A DNA stretch of 64,000 bases from Deltaproteobacteria bacterium. GTDB lineage: Bacteria > Myxococcota > Myxococcia > SLRQ01. Shown here piece by piece: positions 38,148 to 46,837 of the stretch; position 1 is the stretch's first letter; every line of letters begins with the position of its first letter. The notes below the pieces were generated by a model that searched no databases, was not told the origin of the DNA, and saw only the letters and a list, made by a program, of their open reading frames with translations. The position numbers were made by a program, and so were the translations under genes. The stretch is from the NCBI GenBank assembly GCA_029210625.1, contig JARGFU010000023.1, positions 1 through 64,000 of the forward strand, read 5' to 3'.

Positions 38148-39946
38148 TAGTCGCCGATCCGCAGGACGGCCAGGAAGGCCTCCTGGGGGATCTCCACCGA
38201 GCCCACCTGCTTCATCCGGCGCTTGCCCTCCTTCTGCTTCTCGAGGAGCTTGCGCTTCCGGCTGATGTCGCCGCCGTAGCACTTGGCCGTGACGTTCTTG
38301 CGGTAGGCCTTCACGGTGGTGCGGGCGATGACCCGGGTGCCCAGGGCGGCCTGGATGGCGATGTCGAACATCTGCCGGGTCATGACCTCCTTCATCTTCA
38401 CGCAGAGGTCCCGGCCGCGGTTGTGGGCGGTGTCCTTGTGGCTGATGATCGAGAGGGCGTCGACCTGGTCGCCGTTGACCATGAGATCGATCTTGACCAG
38501 GTCCTGGGCGACGTAGCCGGCCGGCTCGTAGTCGAGGGAGGCGTAGCCCCGGCTCACGGTCTTGAGCTTGTCGTAGAAGTCGAGGACCACCTCGGCCAGG
38601 GGCAGCTGGTAGTCCACCTGCACGTGCCGGGTGCTCGGATAGGAGAGGCCCTGCTGGATCCCGCGGCGCTGCTCGCAGAGCTTGATCACCGCGCCGACGT
38701 ACTCCTGGGGCACGTGGACGTGGGCGTCGATGAAGGGCTCCTCGATGGTCTGGATGTCGCCGGCGGTGGGGATCCGGGCCGGGTTGTCGATCATCGAGAC
38801 CGTGCCGTCCTTGCGGGTGACCCGGTAGATCACCGAGGGGGCCGTGGTGATCAGGTCGAGGTCGAACTCCCGCTCGAGGCGCTCCTGGACGATCTCCATG
38901 TGGAGCAGGCCCAGGAAGCCGCAGCGGAAGCCGAAGCCGAGGGCCTCGGAGACCTCGGGCTCGAAGGTGAAGCTGCCGTCGTTCAGCCGCAGCTTCTCCA
39001 TCGCCTCGCGCAGGTCGTCGTAGTCGGCGGCCTCCACCGGGTAGATCCCGGAGAAGACCATCGGCTTGACCTCCTTGAAGCCCGGGAAGGGCTCGGCGCA
39101 GGGGCGCTCGGGGTGGGTGACCGTGTCGCCGACCTTGGCCTCGGCGACGTCCTTCACCCCGGCGATGAGCAGGCCGACCTCGCCGGCGCCCAGCTCCTTC
39201 ACCTTCTGGGGGTTGGGCACCTTGCAGCCCAGCTCCTGGACCTCGTACTCCTGTCCGGTCGACCAGAAGCGCACCGTCTCGCCGGTGCGGATGGTGCCCT
39301 CGAGGACGCGGATCAGGGTGACGACCCCCCGGTAGCTGTCGAACCAGGAGTCGAAGATCAGGGCCTTGAGGGGCGCCTCGGGGTCGCCGGCGGGGGGCGG
39401 CATCTTGTGGACGATGGCCTCGAGGACCGCCTGGATGTTGGTCCCCTCCTTGGCGCTCACGGCCGGGGCGTCCTCGGCCTCGATGCCCACGACCTCCTCG
39501 ATCTCGGCCCGGGCCGACTCGACGTCCGCGGCGGGCAGGTCGATCTTGTTGATCACCGCCACCAGCTCGAGGTTCGCGTCGGCGGCGAGGTAGGCGTTGG
39601 CCAGGGTCTGGGCCTCGACCCCCTGGGTGGCGTCGACCACCAGGATCGCGCCCTCGCAGGCGGCCAGGGAGCGCGAGACCTCGTAGGCGAAGTCCACGTG
39701 CCCCGGGGTGTCGATGAGGTTCAAGACGTAGGTCTGGCCGTCCTGAGCCTTGTACTGCATCCGCACGGCGTTGGCCTTGATGGTGATGCCCCGCTCCCGC
39801 TCCAGGTCCATGGAGTCGAGGAACTGGGCCTTCGCCTCCCGCGCCCCGACGGTGCCGGTCAGCTCCAGCAGGCGGTCGGCGAGGGTCGACTTGCCGTGGT
39901 CGATGTGCGCCACGATGGCGAAGTTGCGGATCAGTTCGCGGTTCAC
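38147..39946 (-). CDS. lepA: Elongation factor 4 (LepA)
   Basis: Ribosome-associated GTPase that acts in translation initiation and back-translocation. 599 residues, the normal length. The G domain has G1 [15 protein letters not shown]3 DTPGHVDF and G4 [12 protein letters not shown]-like domains and the LepA-specific C-terminal domain follow ([20 protein letters not shown]). Start at the ATG at 39946 ([18 protein letters not shown]). It is preceded by an epimerase gene 66 bp upstream on the same strand. Confidence 0.97.
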   Translation of the reverse strand: MNRELIRNFAIVAHIDHGKSTLADRLLELTGTVGAREAKAQFLDSMDLERERGITIKANAVRMQYKAQDGQTYVLNLIDTPGHVDFAYEVSRSLAACEGAILVVDATQGVEAQTLANAYLAADANLELVAVINKIDLPAADVESARAEIEEVVGIEAEDAPAVSAKEGTNIQAVLEAIVHKMPPPAGDPEAPLKALIFDSWFDSYRGVVTLIRVLEGTIRTGETVRFWSTGQEYEVQELGCKVPNPQKVKELGAGEVGLLIAGVKDVAEAKVGDTVTHPERPCAEPFPGFKEVKPMVFSGIYPVEAADYDDLREAMEKLRLNDGSFTFEPEVSEALGFGFRCGFLGLLHMEIVQERLEREFDLDLITTAPSVIYRVTRKDGTVSMIDNPARIPTAGDIQTIEEPFIDAHVHVPQEYVGAVIKLCEQRRGIQQGLSYPSTRHVQVDYQLPLAEVVLDFYDKLKTVSRGYASLDYEPAGYVAQDLVKIDLMVNGDQVDALSIISHKDTAHNRGRDLCVKMKEVMTRQMFDIAIQAALGTRVIARTTVKAYRKNVTAKCYGGDISRKRKLLEKQKEGKRRMKQVGSVEIPQEAFLAVLRIGD

Positions 39947-40012
39947 GGGGCGCGCAACTTATGCCAGCGAGGCCGATCAGGAAACGGAAAAGACCGGGAC
40001 GGGGGCGAGCGA

Positions 40013-40927
40013 TCAGCCCCGGAAGGACTCGAGGGTCTTGCGGAGGCCCTCGGGGAGCTCGATCTCCGGCCTCCAGTCGAGGCGCTCGCCGGCCAGCGAG
40101 GGGTCGACGCAGGAGCGCTGCTGCTCCCCCGGGCGGGCCGGCGCGAAGGTGGGCTCGGCGTCGCTGCCCGCGGCGGCGGCCAGGAGGCGGTAGAGGAGGA
40201 CCACGTCGGTCTCCATCCCGGTGCCGAGGTTCAGGGCCCCGGAGACCTCGCTGCCCACGGCCAGGGCGATGGCCCGGGCGATGTCCCCCACGTAGACGTA
40301 GTCGCGGGTCTGCGCCCCATCACCGAAGATGGTGCAGGGCTCGCCCGAGAGCAGGCGGCCGCAGAAGATCGCGACCACCCCCGCCTCCCCGTGGGGATCC
40401 TGGCGGGGGCCGTAGACGTTGGCGAAGCGCAGGGAGAGGCACTCGAAGCCGTACTCGACCTCGTAGAAGCCCAGGTAGCGCTCGACCGCGGACTTGGCGC
40501 AGCCGTAGGGGCTCACCGGCCGCTGGGGGTGGTCCTCCCGGGCCGGGAAGTGCTCCTGCTCACCATAGATGGCGCCGCCGGTGGAGGCGAAGATCACCCG
40601 GCGGGTGCCCGCCCGCCGGCAGGCCTCCAGGAGGTTCAGGCTGCCCCGGACGTTCACGTCCGCGTCGAAGAGGGGGTCCTCGACCGAGCGGCGCACGTCC
40701 ATCTGGGCGGCGAGGTGGACCATCGCGTCGGCCCCGAAGGCGACGACCCGCTCGGCGGCCTCCGGCGAGCGGATGTCCAGCACCTCCAGGGGGACGCCCT
40801 TCGGCAGGTTCGCCCGCTTGCCGGAGGAGAGGTCGTCCAGGACCAGCACCTGCCGCCCGTCGGCGAGCAGGGCCTCGACAGCGTGCGAGCCGATGAAGCC
40901 GGCGCCACCGGTGACCAGGATGCGCAT
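40013..40927 (-). CDS. NAD-dependent sugar-nucleotide epimerase/dehydratase (GalE-like)
   Basis: 304 residues, extended short-chain dehydrogenase fold. The Rossmann motif TGGAGFIGSH is at 6-15. The active site shows Ser115/Thr116 and the Tyr141-x3-Lys145 pair in SPYGCAKSAVERY. It also has LRFANVYGPRQDP and DYVYVGDIARAIALA. This is the pattern of UDP-glucose 4-epimerase-like enzymes that make sugars for lipopolysaccharide or exopolysaccharide. Shorter than classical GalE (about 338), so the exact substrate is uncertain. It lies 32 bp downstream of the ribbon-helix-helix gene. Confidence 0.9.
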   Translation of the reverse strand: MRILVTGGAGFIGSHAVEALLADGRQVLVLDDLSSGKRANLPKGVPLEVLDIRSPEAAERVVAFGADAMVHLAAQMDVRRSVEDPLFDADVNVRGSLNLLEACRRAGTRRVIFASTGGAIYGEQEHFPAREDHPQRPVSPYGCAKSAVERYLGFYEVEYGFECLSLRFANVYGPRQDPHGEAGVVAIFCGRLLSGEPCTIFGDGAQTRDYVYVGDIARAIALAVGSEVSGALNLGTGMETDVVLLYRLLAAAAGSDAEPTFAPARPGEQQRSCVDPSLAGERLDWRPEIELPEGLRKTLESFRG

Positions 40928-40959
40928 CCGCGCAGTGTAGACCAGCCCCGGAGAGGGGG

Positions 40960-41154
40960 TCAGTCGTTCTTGCGCAGCATGTCCTCGATGGTCAGCTGCC
41001 CCGGCAGGTCGTGCTTGTGGCGGGCGAGGATGAGATCGATGCCCTGGCGGATGTACTCGGCCACCGGCACCTTGGTCTTCTCGTTGAGCAGCTTCAGCTT
41101 CTCGTTCTGTTCCGGCGTGATGTACACCGTCGTGCTGATCTTCTTGCGGCCCAT
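40960..41154 (-). CDS. Ribbon-helix-helix DNA-binding protein (64 residues)
   Basis: Start at the ATG at 41154, with AGAGGA as ribosome site; longer in-frame readings have no support. The ribbon is MGRKKISTTVYITPEQNEKL, followed by two helices (LKLLNEKTKVPVAEYIRQG, IDLILARHKH). This is the MetJ/Arc-type fold, binding DNA as a dimer through the beta ribbon. The last 14 residues (GQLTIEDMLRKND) form a short acidic tail. It is a small, highly conserved-looking regulator. It may control the epimerase that follows or its own divergent neighbour, the calcium-motif lipoprotein 108 bp away. Confidence 0.88.
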   Translation of the reverse strand: MGRKKISTTVYITPEQNEKLKLLNEKTKVPVAEYIRQGIDLILARHKHDLPGQLTIEDMLRKND

Positions 41155-41262
41155 GGTCGTCCTCTTGGAGCCGAACCTACATGACCATACGTGGCCGTCA
41201 AAGAAATGGGCCCCCGAAGCGCCCTTGACCCCCTCGCCGCAGGAGCGCGAGGATGGCCCTCG

Positions 41263-41856
41263 ATGAAGTCGATCGCGTGGATCTGCGCCCTGGCGCTCGC
41301 ACTCCCCCTCGCCGCGGCCTGCGGCAAGAAGGGGGCCAAGGGCCCCGAGGCGGGGATGGAGGCCGCCGGCGGCGAGGACGGTGACGCCCGCCTCGCCGGT
41401 CCCGGCGACTGGGTCAAGGAGTACGACCTGAACCGGGACGACGAGCCCGACGTCTTCCACCACTACGCCAAGGACGCCGACGGCACCGACCGCATCGTCC
41501 GCAAGGACCTCGACATCAACTGGGACGGCCGGATCGACGTCCTGCGCTGGTACGACAAGAAGGAGCGGGTCACCAAGGAGGACTTCGATCTCGACTTCGA
41601 CGGCAAGATCGACGTCACCAACTTCTACGACGAGGCCGGGAAGCTGATCCGCAAGGAGGCCGACCTGGACTTCAACGGGCGCACCGACCTCTGGAAGCAC
41701 TACGAGGGCGGCAAGCTGGTCCGCAAGGAGCGCGACACCTCCGGCGACGGGCGGGTCGACTACTTCGAGTACTACGAGAACGGCGAGATCGACCGGATCG
41801 GCGAGGACCTCGACGGAGACGGAACCGTCGACCGCTGGACCAAGGCCCAGAGCTAG
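41263..41856 (+). CDS. Lipoprotein with six calcium-loop-like repeats
   Basis: 197 residues from the ATG at 41263; Cys20 in LPLAAAC is the lipidation site. After a 30-residue Gly/Ala/Glu linker come six tandem units of about 25 residues. Each has an acidic loop (DLNRDDEPD, DINWDGRID, DLDFDGKID, DLDFNGRTD, DTSGDGRVD, DLDGDGTVD) followed by an aromatic-rich strand such as LRWYDKK or YFEYYENG. The DxDxDG pattern with period 25 resembles a calcium-dependent beta-roll or propeller-like repeat and predicts Ca2+ binding at the cell surface. Function unknown; a ligand-binding or structural role is likely. It is divergent from the ribbon-helix-helix gene. Confidence 0.85.
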   Translation: MKSIAWICALALALPLAAACGKKGAKGPEAGMEAAGGEDGDARLAGPGDWVKEYDLNRDDEPDVFHHYAKDADGTDRIVRKDLDINWDGRIDVLRWYDKKERVTKEDFDLDFDGKIDVTNFYDEAGKLIRKEADLDFNGRTDLWKHYEGGKLVRKERDTSGDGRVDYFEYYENGEIDRIGEDLDGDGTVDRWTKAQS

Positions 41857-41873
41857 GTGGCTACCGCCTTGGC

Positions 41874-42000
41874 GGCTGCGAGCTTCGAGCTATGAGCTGT
41901 GAGCTCTGCCTTGCAGACGCGTACCCTCGACGACCGATCGACGACCGAAGCGGGCGCCGGCAGGTGCGGTCTGGCTTCGGCCAGGCTCGCAGCTCACAGC
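41874..42000. repeat. Family B heptamer arrays, two facing arms, between convergent genes
   Basis: Left arm 41874-41908 has five heptamers: GGCTGCG AGCTTCG AGCTATG AGCTGTG AGCTCTG. Right arm 41984-42000 reads GGCTCGC AGCTCAC AGC, roughly the reverse complement, 75 bp away. The right arm contains the stop codon (41994-41996) of the minus-strand nucleotidase gene. The left arm starts 17 bp after the stop of the plus-strand lipoprotein. The facing arms can form a long stem and may act as a bidirectional terminator. Confidence 0.85.
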
Positions 42001-43616
42001 CCTTCGTGGGGCATCGAGTCCCAGGGCGCCCGGAAGTACTGCACCGGGCTGTAGTGCCGCAGATCCGTCACCCGGCTCATGTAGACGCAGGAGTAGTCCC
42101 GCACCTGATCGCCGAAGCGGCTGTTCTCGTTGCCGTCCTTGAAGATCAGCCCCCAGTAGGGGTTCGCCTCGTCCCGCAGGGCCTTCGAGAGGGCCTCGCT
42201 CCCGGCCAGGACCTCGTGGAGCGAGGCGCGCAGGCCCTCCAGCTCGAGCTTGGCGGCCCGGAAGGTCTCGGCCACGCCCTGCTTCTCCAGCGCGCTCACC
42301 CTGCCCTTCTGGGCCGAGATCGCGTCGTCCAGGCGATCCCGCAGATCCTCGAGGTACTTGAGCCGGGCCCAGTCCTCCTTGCGCTCCTCGAGCAGGAGGA
42401 TCTCGCGCTCGAGCTCGGCCACGATCATCGCCGTGCGCCACATCCCGGAGCGCTTGCTGCGCAGCATGTCGCCGTAGATGTGGTCCCCCACGTAGAGCAC
42501 GCGGTCGCCGCGCCAGTCGGTGTAGGCCTCGAACTCGGCGAGGTTCCCGCCCTGGTAGACCCGCCCCCGGTGCAGCTCGGTCGCCGGCACCGTGGCCACC
42601 TCGCCGTTGCCGGGATCGACCTCGAGGAAGGGCTCGCGCTCGCTGAAGAAGCCGGGCTTGCTGGCCCCGACCACCACCGCGTCGAAGTAGCTGCGCCAGG
42701 ACTCGTACTCGGGCAGCAGCCCGTCGAGGAGGTGCTCCATCACCGCCTCGGTGTAGTCCCAGTAGGAGTTGGTGAGCAGGAAGATCCGCTTCCCTCCGGA
42801 GCGCAGCCGGTGGAGGGTCGGCCCGAGCAGGGGGTTGCGCTCGATGTAGCGCGGCAGGTCCCCCTTGATGACCTCCTTGAGCGATCCGTCCCGGTGGAGG
42901 GAGTCGATCGAGGCCCGGATCTCGTCGTAGATCGCGGCGGGATCGAAGGCCTCCCCGCGCGCCTCGTAGCCCTCGACCAGCTGCTGGTAGAGCACGCCCT
43001 CCGGGAGCGCGAAGAGCGTGTCGATCCACTCGTAGCGCTCGGTGGAGAGGCGGATCTTCTGGCTGCGGTAGAGCCGGATCCGCTCCTCCTTGTCCAGGCG
43101 CCGCAGCCCGTGGAAGACCCGGGCGACGTGGCCGTGGGCGTCGATCTTGAGGACGTTCCCCTCCTTCTTGTCCACCACCAGCCCGCGGATGGTCAGCTCC
43201 GGCCGGTAGCGCAGCTCGCGCAGCCACTGGGGCCGGCCGTGGGCCTCGATCATGCGCTCGAGGGCCATGCCGTAGGCGAGGCGCTCGATCTCTCGCCCGG
43301 CGTAGACCGCCAGGGTGTAGTCCATGTCGAAGCCGACCGCCGTGACGCGATCCATCCGCAGGTTGCGGTTGACGTGGACCCGCTCCGCGAGGGGGACCCG
43401 GGCGCTGGGCCAGGCCTTCAGCCGCTGCTCGATGGCCGCGAGGCGCGGCGCGTCGAGGGGCAGGGTCGGAGGCGCGCCCTCGGCGGGGGCGCTCCGCGGC
43501 GCCTCGCTGGAGCGCTCGACCGCGGGCCGGATCCGGGTGCGGCTCTGAGGCCGGCTGGGATCGTGCAGCCCGGGAGCCCCCTCTCGCCTCGTCTTCTTCT
43601 TCCTTCGCTTCGCCAT
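41994..43616 (-). CDS. HAD-superfamily 5'-nucleotidase (cytosolic purine type, HAD-IG)
   Basis: 540 residues from the ATG at 43616; a longer frame to 44060 is not supported. The first 80 residues are basic and Pro/Ser-rich and probably disordered. HAD motif I is FDMDYTLAVY, with Asp97 as nucleophile and Asp99 as general acid. Motif II is FLLTNSYWDYT and motif IV is LYVGDHIYGDML. These and the Trp/Tyr-rich pattern are those of the cytosolic 5'-nucleotidase II-like family, which dephosphorylates IMP and GMP. A predicted coiled coil (about 400-480, rich in Leu/Glu/Arg) precedes the C-terminus. Nucleotide substrate not determined. The stop codon lies in a family-B array. Confidence 0.9.
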   Translation of the reverse strand: MAKRRKKKTRREGAPGLHDPSRPQSRTRIRPAVERSSEAPRSAPAEGAPPTLPLDAPRLAAIEQRLKAWPSARVPLAERVHVNRNLRMDRVTAVGFDMDYTLAVYAGREIERLAYGMALERMIEAHGRPQWLRELRYRPELTIRGLVVDKKEGNVLKIDAHGHVARVFHGLRRLDKEERIRLYRSQKIRLSTERYEWIDTLFALPEGVLYQQLVEGYEARGEAFDPAAIYDEIRASIDSLHRDGSLKEVIKGDLPRYIERNPLLGPTLHRLRSGGKRIFLLTNSYWDYTEAVMEHLLDGLLPEYESWRSYFDAVVVGASKPGFFSEREPFLEVDPGNGEVATVPATELHRGRVYQGGNLAEFEAYTDWRGDRVLYVGDHIYGDMLRSKRSGMWRTAMIVAELEREILLLEERKEDWARLKYLEDLRDRLDDAISAQKGRVSALEKQGVAETFRAAKLELEGLRASLHEVLAGSEALSKALRDEANPYWGLIFKDGNENSRFGDQVRDYSCVYMSRVTDLRHYSPVQYFRAPWDSMPHEGL

Positions 43617-43712
43617 CGTCGCGACGCAGTCTGGACCAGGCCTGCCTCCCTCACAACTGCCGGAACGGGTCGATTTCTGGCCCGCTCCCCTCGCCCGTGG
43701 AACCATCGCCCC

Positions 43713-43955
43713 ATGGCGAAGAAGGCCACGCGCAGCAGCCCCCTCTCGGGACGGGTCGACCGCCTCGAGGGGAGGGTCGACCGCCTGGAGCATCGGGTGG
43801 ACGGCCTCGAGGGGCCCTCCGCGGTGAAGGCCGAGGGCCCGCCTCCGCCCCCGCAGAAGAAGGGGCCCCGCTGCCCCGGCTGCCGGCTGGAGATCGGATC
43901 GGCGCGGGCGCGGCAGTGCGAGTGGTGCGGCTTCGTGTTGTCCGAAGGTCGCTAG
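43713..43955 (+). CDS. 80-residue coiled-coil plus zinc-ribbon protein
   Basis: ATG at 43713, 96 bp from the divergent nucleotidase start. Residues 13-33 are three near-identical heptads (RVDRLEG, RVDRLEH, RVDGLEG), a perfect short coiled-coil repeat. A Pro-rich hinge is followed by one zinc ribbon, CPGCRLEI to CEWCGF (CxxC-x14-CxxC). No ribosome site is obvious. Small proteins with a coiled coil and a single ribbon occur in Myxococcota without known function; oligomerisation through the heptads is likely. It ends 11 bp before a family-A repeat. Confidence 0.65.
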   Translation: MAKKATRSSPLSGRVDRLEGRVDRLEHRVDGLEGPSAVKAEGPPPPPQKKGPRCPGCRLEIGSARARQCEWCGFVLSEGR

Positions 43956-43966
43956 AGCGGGGTCAA

Positions 43967-44014
43967 GGAGAAGCCGTGCACGTGCACGTGCACGTCGACG
44001 TGCACGGGTTTTCC
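43967..44014. repeat. Family A palindromic hexamer element, copy 3
   Basis: 48 bp: GGAGAA GCCGTG, CACGTG CACGTG CACGTC GACGTG, CACGGG TTTTCC. Same length and phase as copies 1 and 2. An additional outer inverted pair GGTCA (43961-43965) and TGACC (44019-44023) extends the palindrome. It lies 44 bp before the pseudokinase start. Confidence 0.9.
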
Positions 44015-44058
44015 CGGGTGACCCGGCAGGGCGGTCGTTGGTACCCTTCTGGGTCTGC

Positions 44059-46149
44059 ATGGCAGCTCCTCGTCTCTACCGCCTCATCGATCGCGTCGCC
44101 GAATCCGACGCCGGTGAGACCTGGCGAGGGGTCGCGACCGGCGCGGGCGACCCGGAGCCGGCGACCCTCAAGATCCTCTCTCCCCGGGTGGTCTTCCCGG
44201 AGATCGTGGCCGCCCTCGGCGCCCGGGTGGAGTCCGCGGGGAAGCTGAAGCACCCCTCGCTGGTGGTGCCCTGGGAGCTGGGGGTCGCGGGCGGCCGGAC
44301 GGTCCTCGCCTCCCGGCACGTGCTGGGGCACGACCTCGACATCGTCTTCCAGCGCCTGCGCTCCCGCGAGGTCAAGCTGACGGTGAGCCGCGCGGTGCAC
44401 CTGGTCGCCGAGGCGGCCAACGCCGTCTCTGCGCTCCACCTCGCCGGACAGCTCCACGGCTCCCTCGGGCCCTCCGATCTCTTCGTCGGCTTCGACGGCA
44501 CGGTGAAGGTCTCCTGCGCCGGCCTGCGGCCGGCCCTGGAGCAGCACGCCCGCACCCGGCAGATGGCCACCCGCGGCCGGCGGGCCTACCGGGCCCCGGA
44601 GCTCTCCCGCAACAGCGTCCCCGACGCCCTCGCCGACGTCTACGCCCTGGGCGCCATCGTCTACGAGCTGACCACCGGCAAGTCCCTGGAGGAGGCCGGC
44701 CCCCGCGGCACCTCCACCCGCTCGGACTCGCTCACCCCGCCGAGCCGGATCGACCGCCGGGTGCCGATGAAGCTCGACGCCGTGGTGATGAAGGCGCTGG
44801 AGACCGCCAAGAGCCGGCGCTACCACGACGCCGCCGAGCTGCGCGAGGCCCTCTGGGGCTACCTCGACGAGATGGGCGAGGTGATCACCCCCGCCGATCT
44901 CGCCGCCTTCGCCGCCTCGGTCCTGCCCAACGAGGTCGTCCAGAAGGACTTCGATCCCGACGAGGCCGCCCAGGGGACACCGCCCATCCCCGGCACCTTC
45001 TCCCTCTCGCCCCTCGCCACCGGCGAGGGGGTGGCGCCCGACCTCGCCTCCACCGCCGAGATCGCCGTCTTCTCCGCCCCCCCCGACCCGGAGACCCTCG
45101 GCGAGGCGGCGGCCGCGCCGCCCTCCTTCGAGGAGACGGGCAGCGAGAGCACCCAGCGCCTCGAGGCCGCGCAGCTCGCCAGCACCGGCCACCGGACCGA
45201 TCCCGCGGGGAACGGGATGCTCGCCTCCGCGCCGGACCTCTCCGACGCCGAGGCGCAGGCCGCCCCCGACTCCCTCGCGCCGCCGCCGGGCATGCTCTCC
45301 GAGGCGCCGCCGGCCGAGGAGGAGGGCGAGCTGCGGGGGGACATCTTCTCTCGCACCGTCGAGATGCAGGTCGTGGCGGACGCCCCACCCCCCAGCGGCG
45401 CCGCGGCGCCGGGCACCGAGGCCGAGGGTCTGGCGCCCGACTTCGGCGTGCCCCCCGAGCACGGCGGACCGGATCCCGGGGACGCCCCGGCGCCCGCCAC
45501 CGGACCCGACCCCGCGCCCGCGGCCGGGGATCCGGCGGTCTACGGGGCGGGCGTCGAGCCCGCGGACTCCCGCCAGCGCACCGAGTACCAGGCTCCACCG
45601 GTGGCCCCGCGCCGCAGGATGTGGCCCTGGCTGGTGGTCGCCGGAGTGGCGCCCATCCTGGTGGCCGTCGGCTTCATCCTGGGGCGGCAGGATCCCGAGC
45701 CGACCCAGGCCGAGCTCGCGGCCCTCGAGGCCGGCCTCACCGCCCTCGAGCAGGGACAGACCCCGGCGCCGGCCGAGGCGAGCCCGCCGCCGGCGGACCC
45801 CGATCCCGCTCCCCCCGAGGAGGCCAGCGCGCCGGAGCCCGTCCCCGTGGTGAAGGGCGCCGAGAGGAGCGCGCCCCGGGAGCCCGATCCGCCCCCCGCC
45901 GAGACCCGGCCCGCCAAGACGAAGGCGCCGGTCGCCAAGCGCGGCCGCCTCACCGTGATCTCCAGCCACCGCGCCCGGGTCTACGTCGACGGCAAGGACA
46001 CCGGCCGCTTCACGCCCCTCAAGGGCTACCGGCTCAGCGCCGGGAAGCACGTGGTCACCCTCATCCAGCCGAGCACCGGCATCACCCAGAAGCGACGGAT
46101 CACCGTCCGCCCCGGCGGGAGGGTGAACCTGAAGGTCCGCTTCAAGTAG
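44059..46149 (+). CDS. Membrane pseudokinase with C-terminal PEGA domain
   Basis: 696 residues from the ATG at 44059. Residues 5-280 have the protein-kinase fold with Lys38, but the catalytic HRD reads HGS (133-135) and the DFG aspartate is replaced (Cys153-Ala-Gly). It should therefore bind but not phosphorylate, that is, act as a signalling scaffold. Residues 280-520 are an Ala/Pro/Glu-rich disordered linker. One transmembrane helix (about 525-548, WPWLVVAGVAPILVAVGFI) leads to a Pro-rich stalk. A PEGA domain follows at about 630-696 (GRLTVISSHRARVYVDGKDTG), a surface beta-sandwich found in many myxobacterial kinases. Topology: pseudokinase in the cytoplasm, PEGA outside. It is followed 16 bp later by a response regulator, suggesting a common pathway. 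Confidence 0.88.
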   Translation: MAAPRLYRLIDRVAESDAGETWRGVATGAGDPEPATLKILSPRVVFPEIVAALGARVESAGKLKHPSLVVPWELGVAGGRTVLASRHVLGHDLDIVFQRLRSREVKLTVSRAVHLVAEAANAVSALHLAGQLHGSLGPSDLFVGFDGTVKVSCAGLRPALEQHARTRQMATRGRRAYRAPELSRNSVPDALADVYALGAIVYELTTGKSLEEAGPRGTSTRSDSLTPPSRIDRRVPMKLDAVVMKALETAKSRRYHDAAELREALWGYLDEMGEVITPADLAAFAASVLPNEVVQKDFDPDEAAQGTPPIPGTFSLSPLATGEGVAPDLASTAEIAVFSAPPDPETLGEAAAAPPSFEETGSESTQRLEAAQLASTGHRTDPAGNGMLASAPDLSDAEAQAAPDSLAPPPGMLSEAPPAEEEGELRGDIFSRTVEMQVVADAPPPSGAAAPGTEAEGLAPDFGVPPEHGGPDPGDAPAPATGPDPAPAAGDPAVYGAGVEPADSRQRTEYQAPPVAPRRRMWPWLVVAGVAPILVAVGFILGRQDPEPTQAELAALEAGLTALEQGQTPAPAEASPPPADPDPAPPEEASAPEPVPVVKGAERSAPREPDPPPAETRPAKTKAPVAKRGRLTVISSHRARVYVDGKDTGRFTPLKGYRLSAGKHVVTLIQPSTGITQKRRITVRPGGRVNLKVRFK

Positions 46150-46165
46150 GCTCTCGCCACGAGCC

Positions 46166-46837
46166 ATGGAGAAGCGCAACGCCATTCCCGTCTTCGTGGT
46201 CGAGGACCAGCCGGCCATCCGCAAGGCGCTGCTGAAGTACCTGGCGACCCGCGAGGAGGTCGAGGTGCTCGGCTGCGCGCCCTCCGGGGAGCTGGGCCTG
46301 GAGGCCCTCGCCGAGCTCGGCGAGGGGGGCCGCCCGGAGGTCCTGGTCCTGGACCTCGAGCTCCCGGGCATCGACGGCATCGGCGTCCTCGAGGCGGTGC
46401 GCGAGCGCTGGCCCGAGGTGAGGGTGCTCATCCTCACGACCTTCGACGACGAGGCCAAGGTCTACGAGGCGGTGAACAAGGGGGCCTCCGGCTACCTGGT
46501 CAAGCGCATCGCCACCGAGAAGGTGGTCGAGGCGATCTGCGAGGTCGCCGACGGGGGCGTGGTGATCGAGTCCCGGATCGCGAAGCGCTTCTGGAACTAC
46601 TTCGAGAGCGTGAAGGCCACGCCGAAGGTCCCCGACCGGGGCGGCCTCTCCGAGCTGGAGCTGGAGGTGCTGCACTACATCGCCCGCGGCCTCTCCAACG
46701 CCGAGGTGGGCGAGGTGATGGACATCGAGCGGCGCACGGTGCGCACCCACCTCTCGCACATCTACGAGAAGCTGGGCGTCTCCAGCCACGTCTCCGCGGT
46801 GGTCGAGGGGCTCAAGCGCGGGCTCATCAATCTCTAG
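46166..46837 (+). CDS. NarL/LuxR-type response regulator
   Basis: 223 residues. The receiver domain has the acidic pair in VVEDQPAIRK and the phosphoacceptor Asp63 in VLVLDLELPGIDG. The conserved Thr and Lys lie in LTTFDDEAKVYE and GYLVKRIATEK. The C-terminal LuxR-type helix-turn-helix (about 157-220) has LSELELEVLHYIARGLSNAEVG and RTVRTHLSHIYEKLGV. It is therefore a phosphorylation-controlled DNA-binding protein. No histidine kinase is encoded nearby; the gene follows the PEGA pseudokinase by 16 bp and abuts the amidohydrolase start. Confidence 0.95.
   Translation: MEKRNAIPVFVVEDQPAIRKALLKYLATREEVEVLGCAPSGELGLEALAELGEGGRPEVLVLDLELPGIDGIGVLEAVRERWPEVRVLILTTFDDEAKVYEAVNKGASGYLVKRIATEKVVEAICEVADGGVVIESRIAKRFWNYFESVKATPKVPDRGGLSELELEVLHYIARGLSNAEVGEVMDIERRTVRTHLSHIYEKLGVSSHVSAVVEGLKRGLINL

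Noticed and set aside
41892-43955. A 687-codon plus-strand frame overlapping the nucleotidase
   Set aside because: Antisense to a HAD-family gene with complete catalytic motifs; only its last 80 codons (from 43713) look like a real protein.
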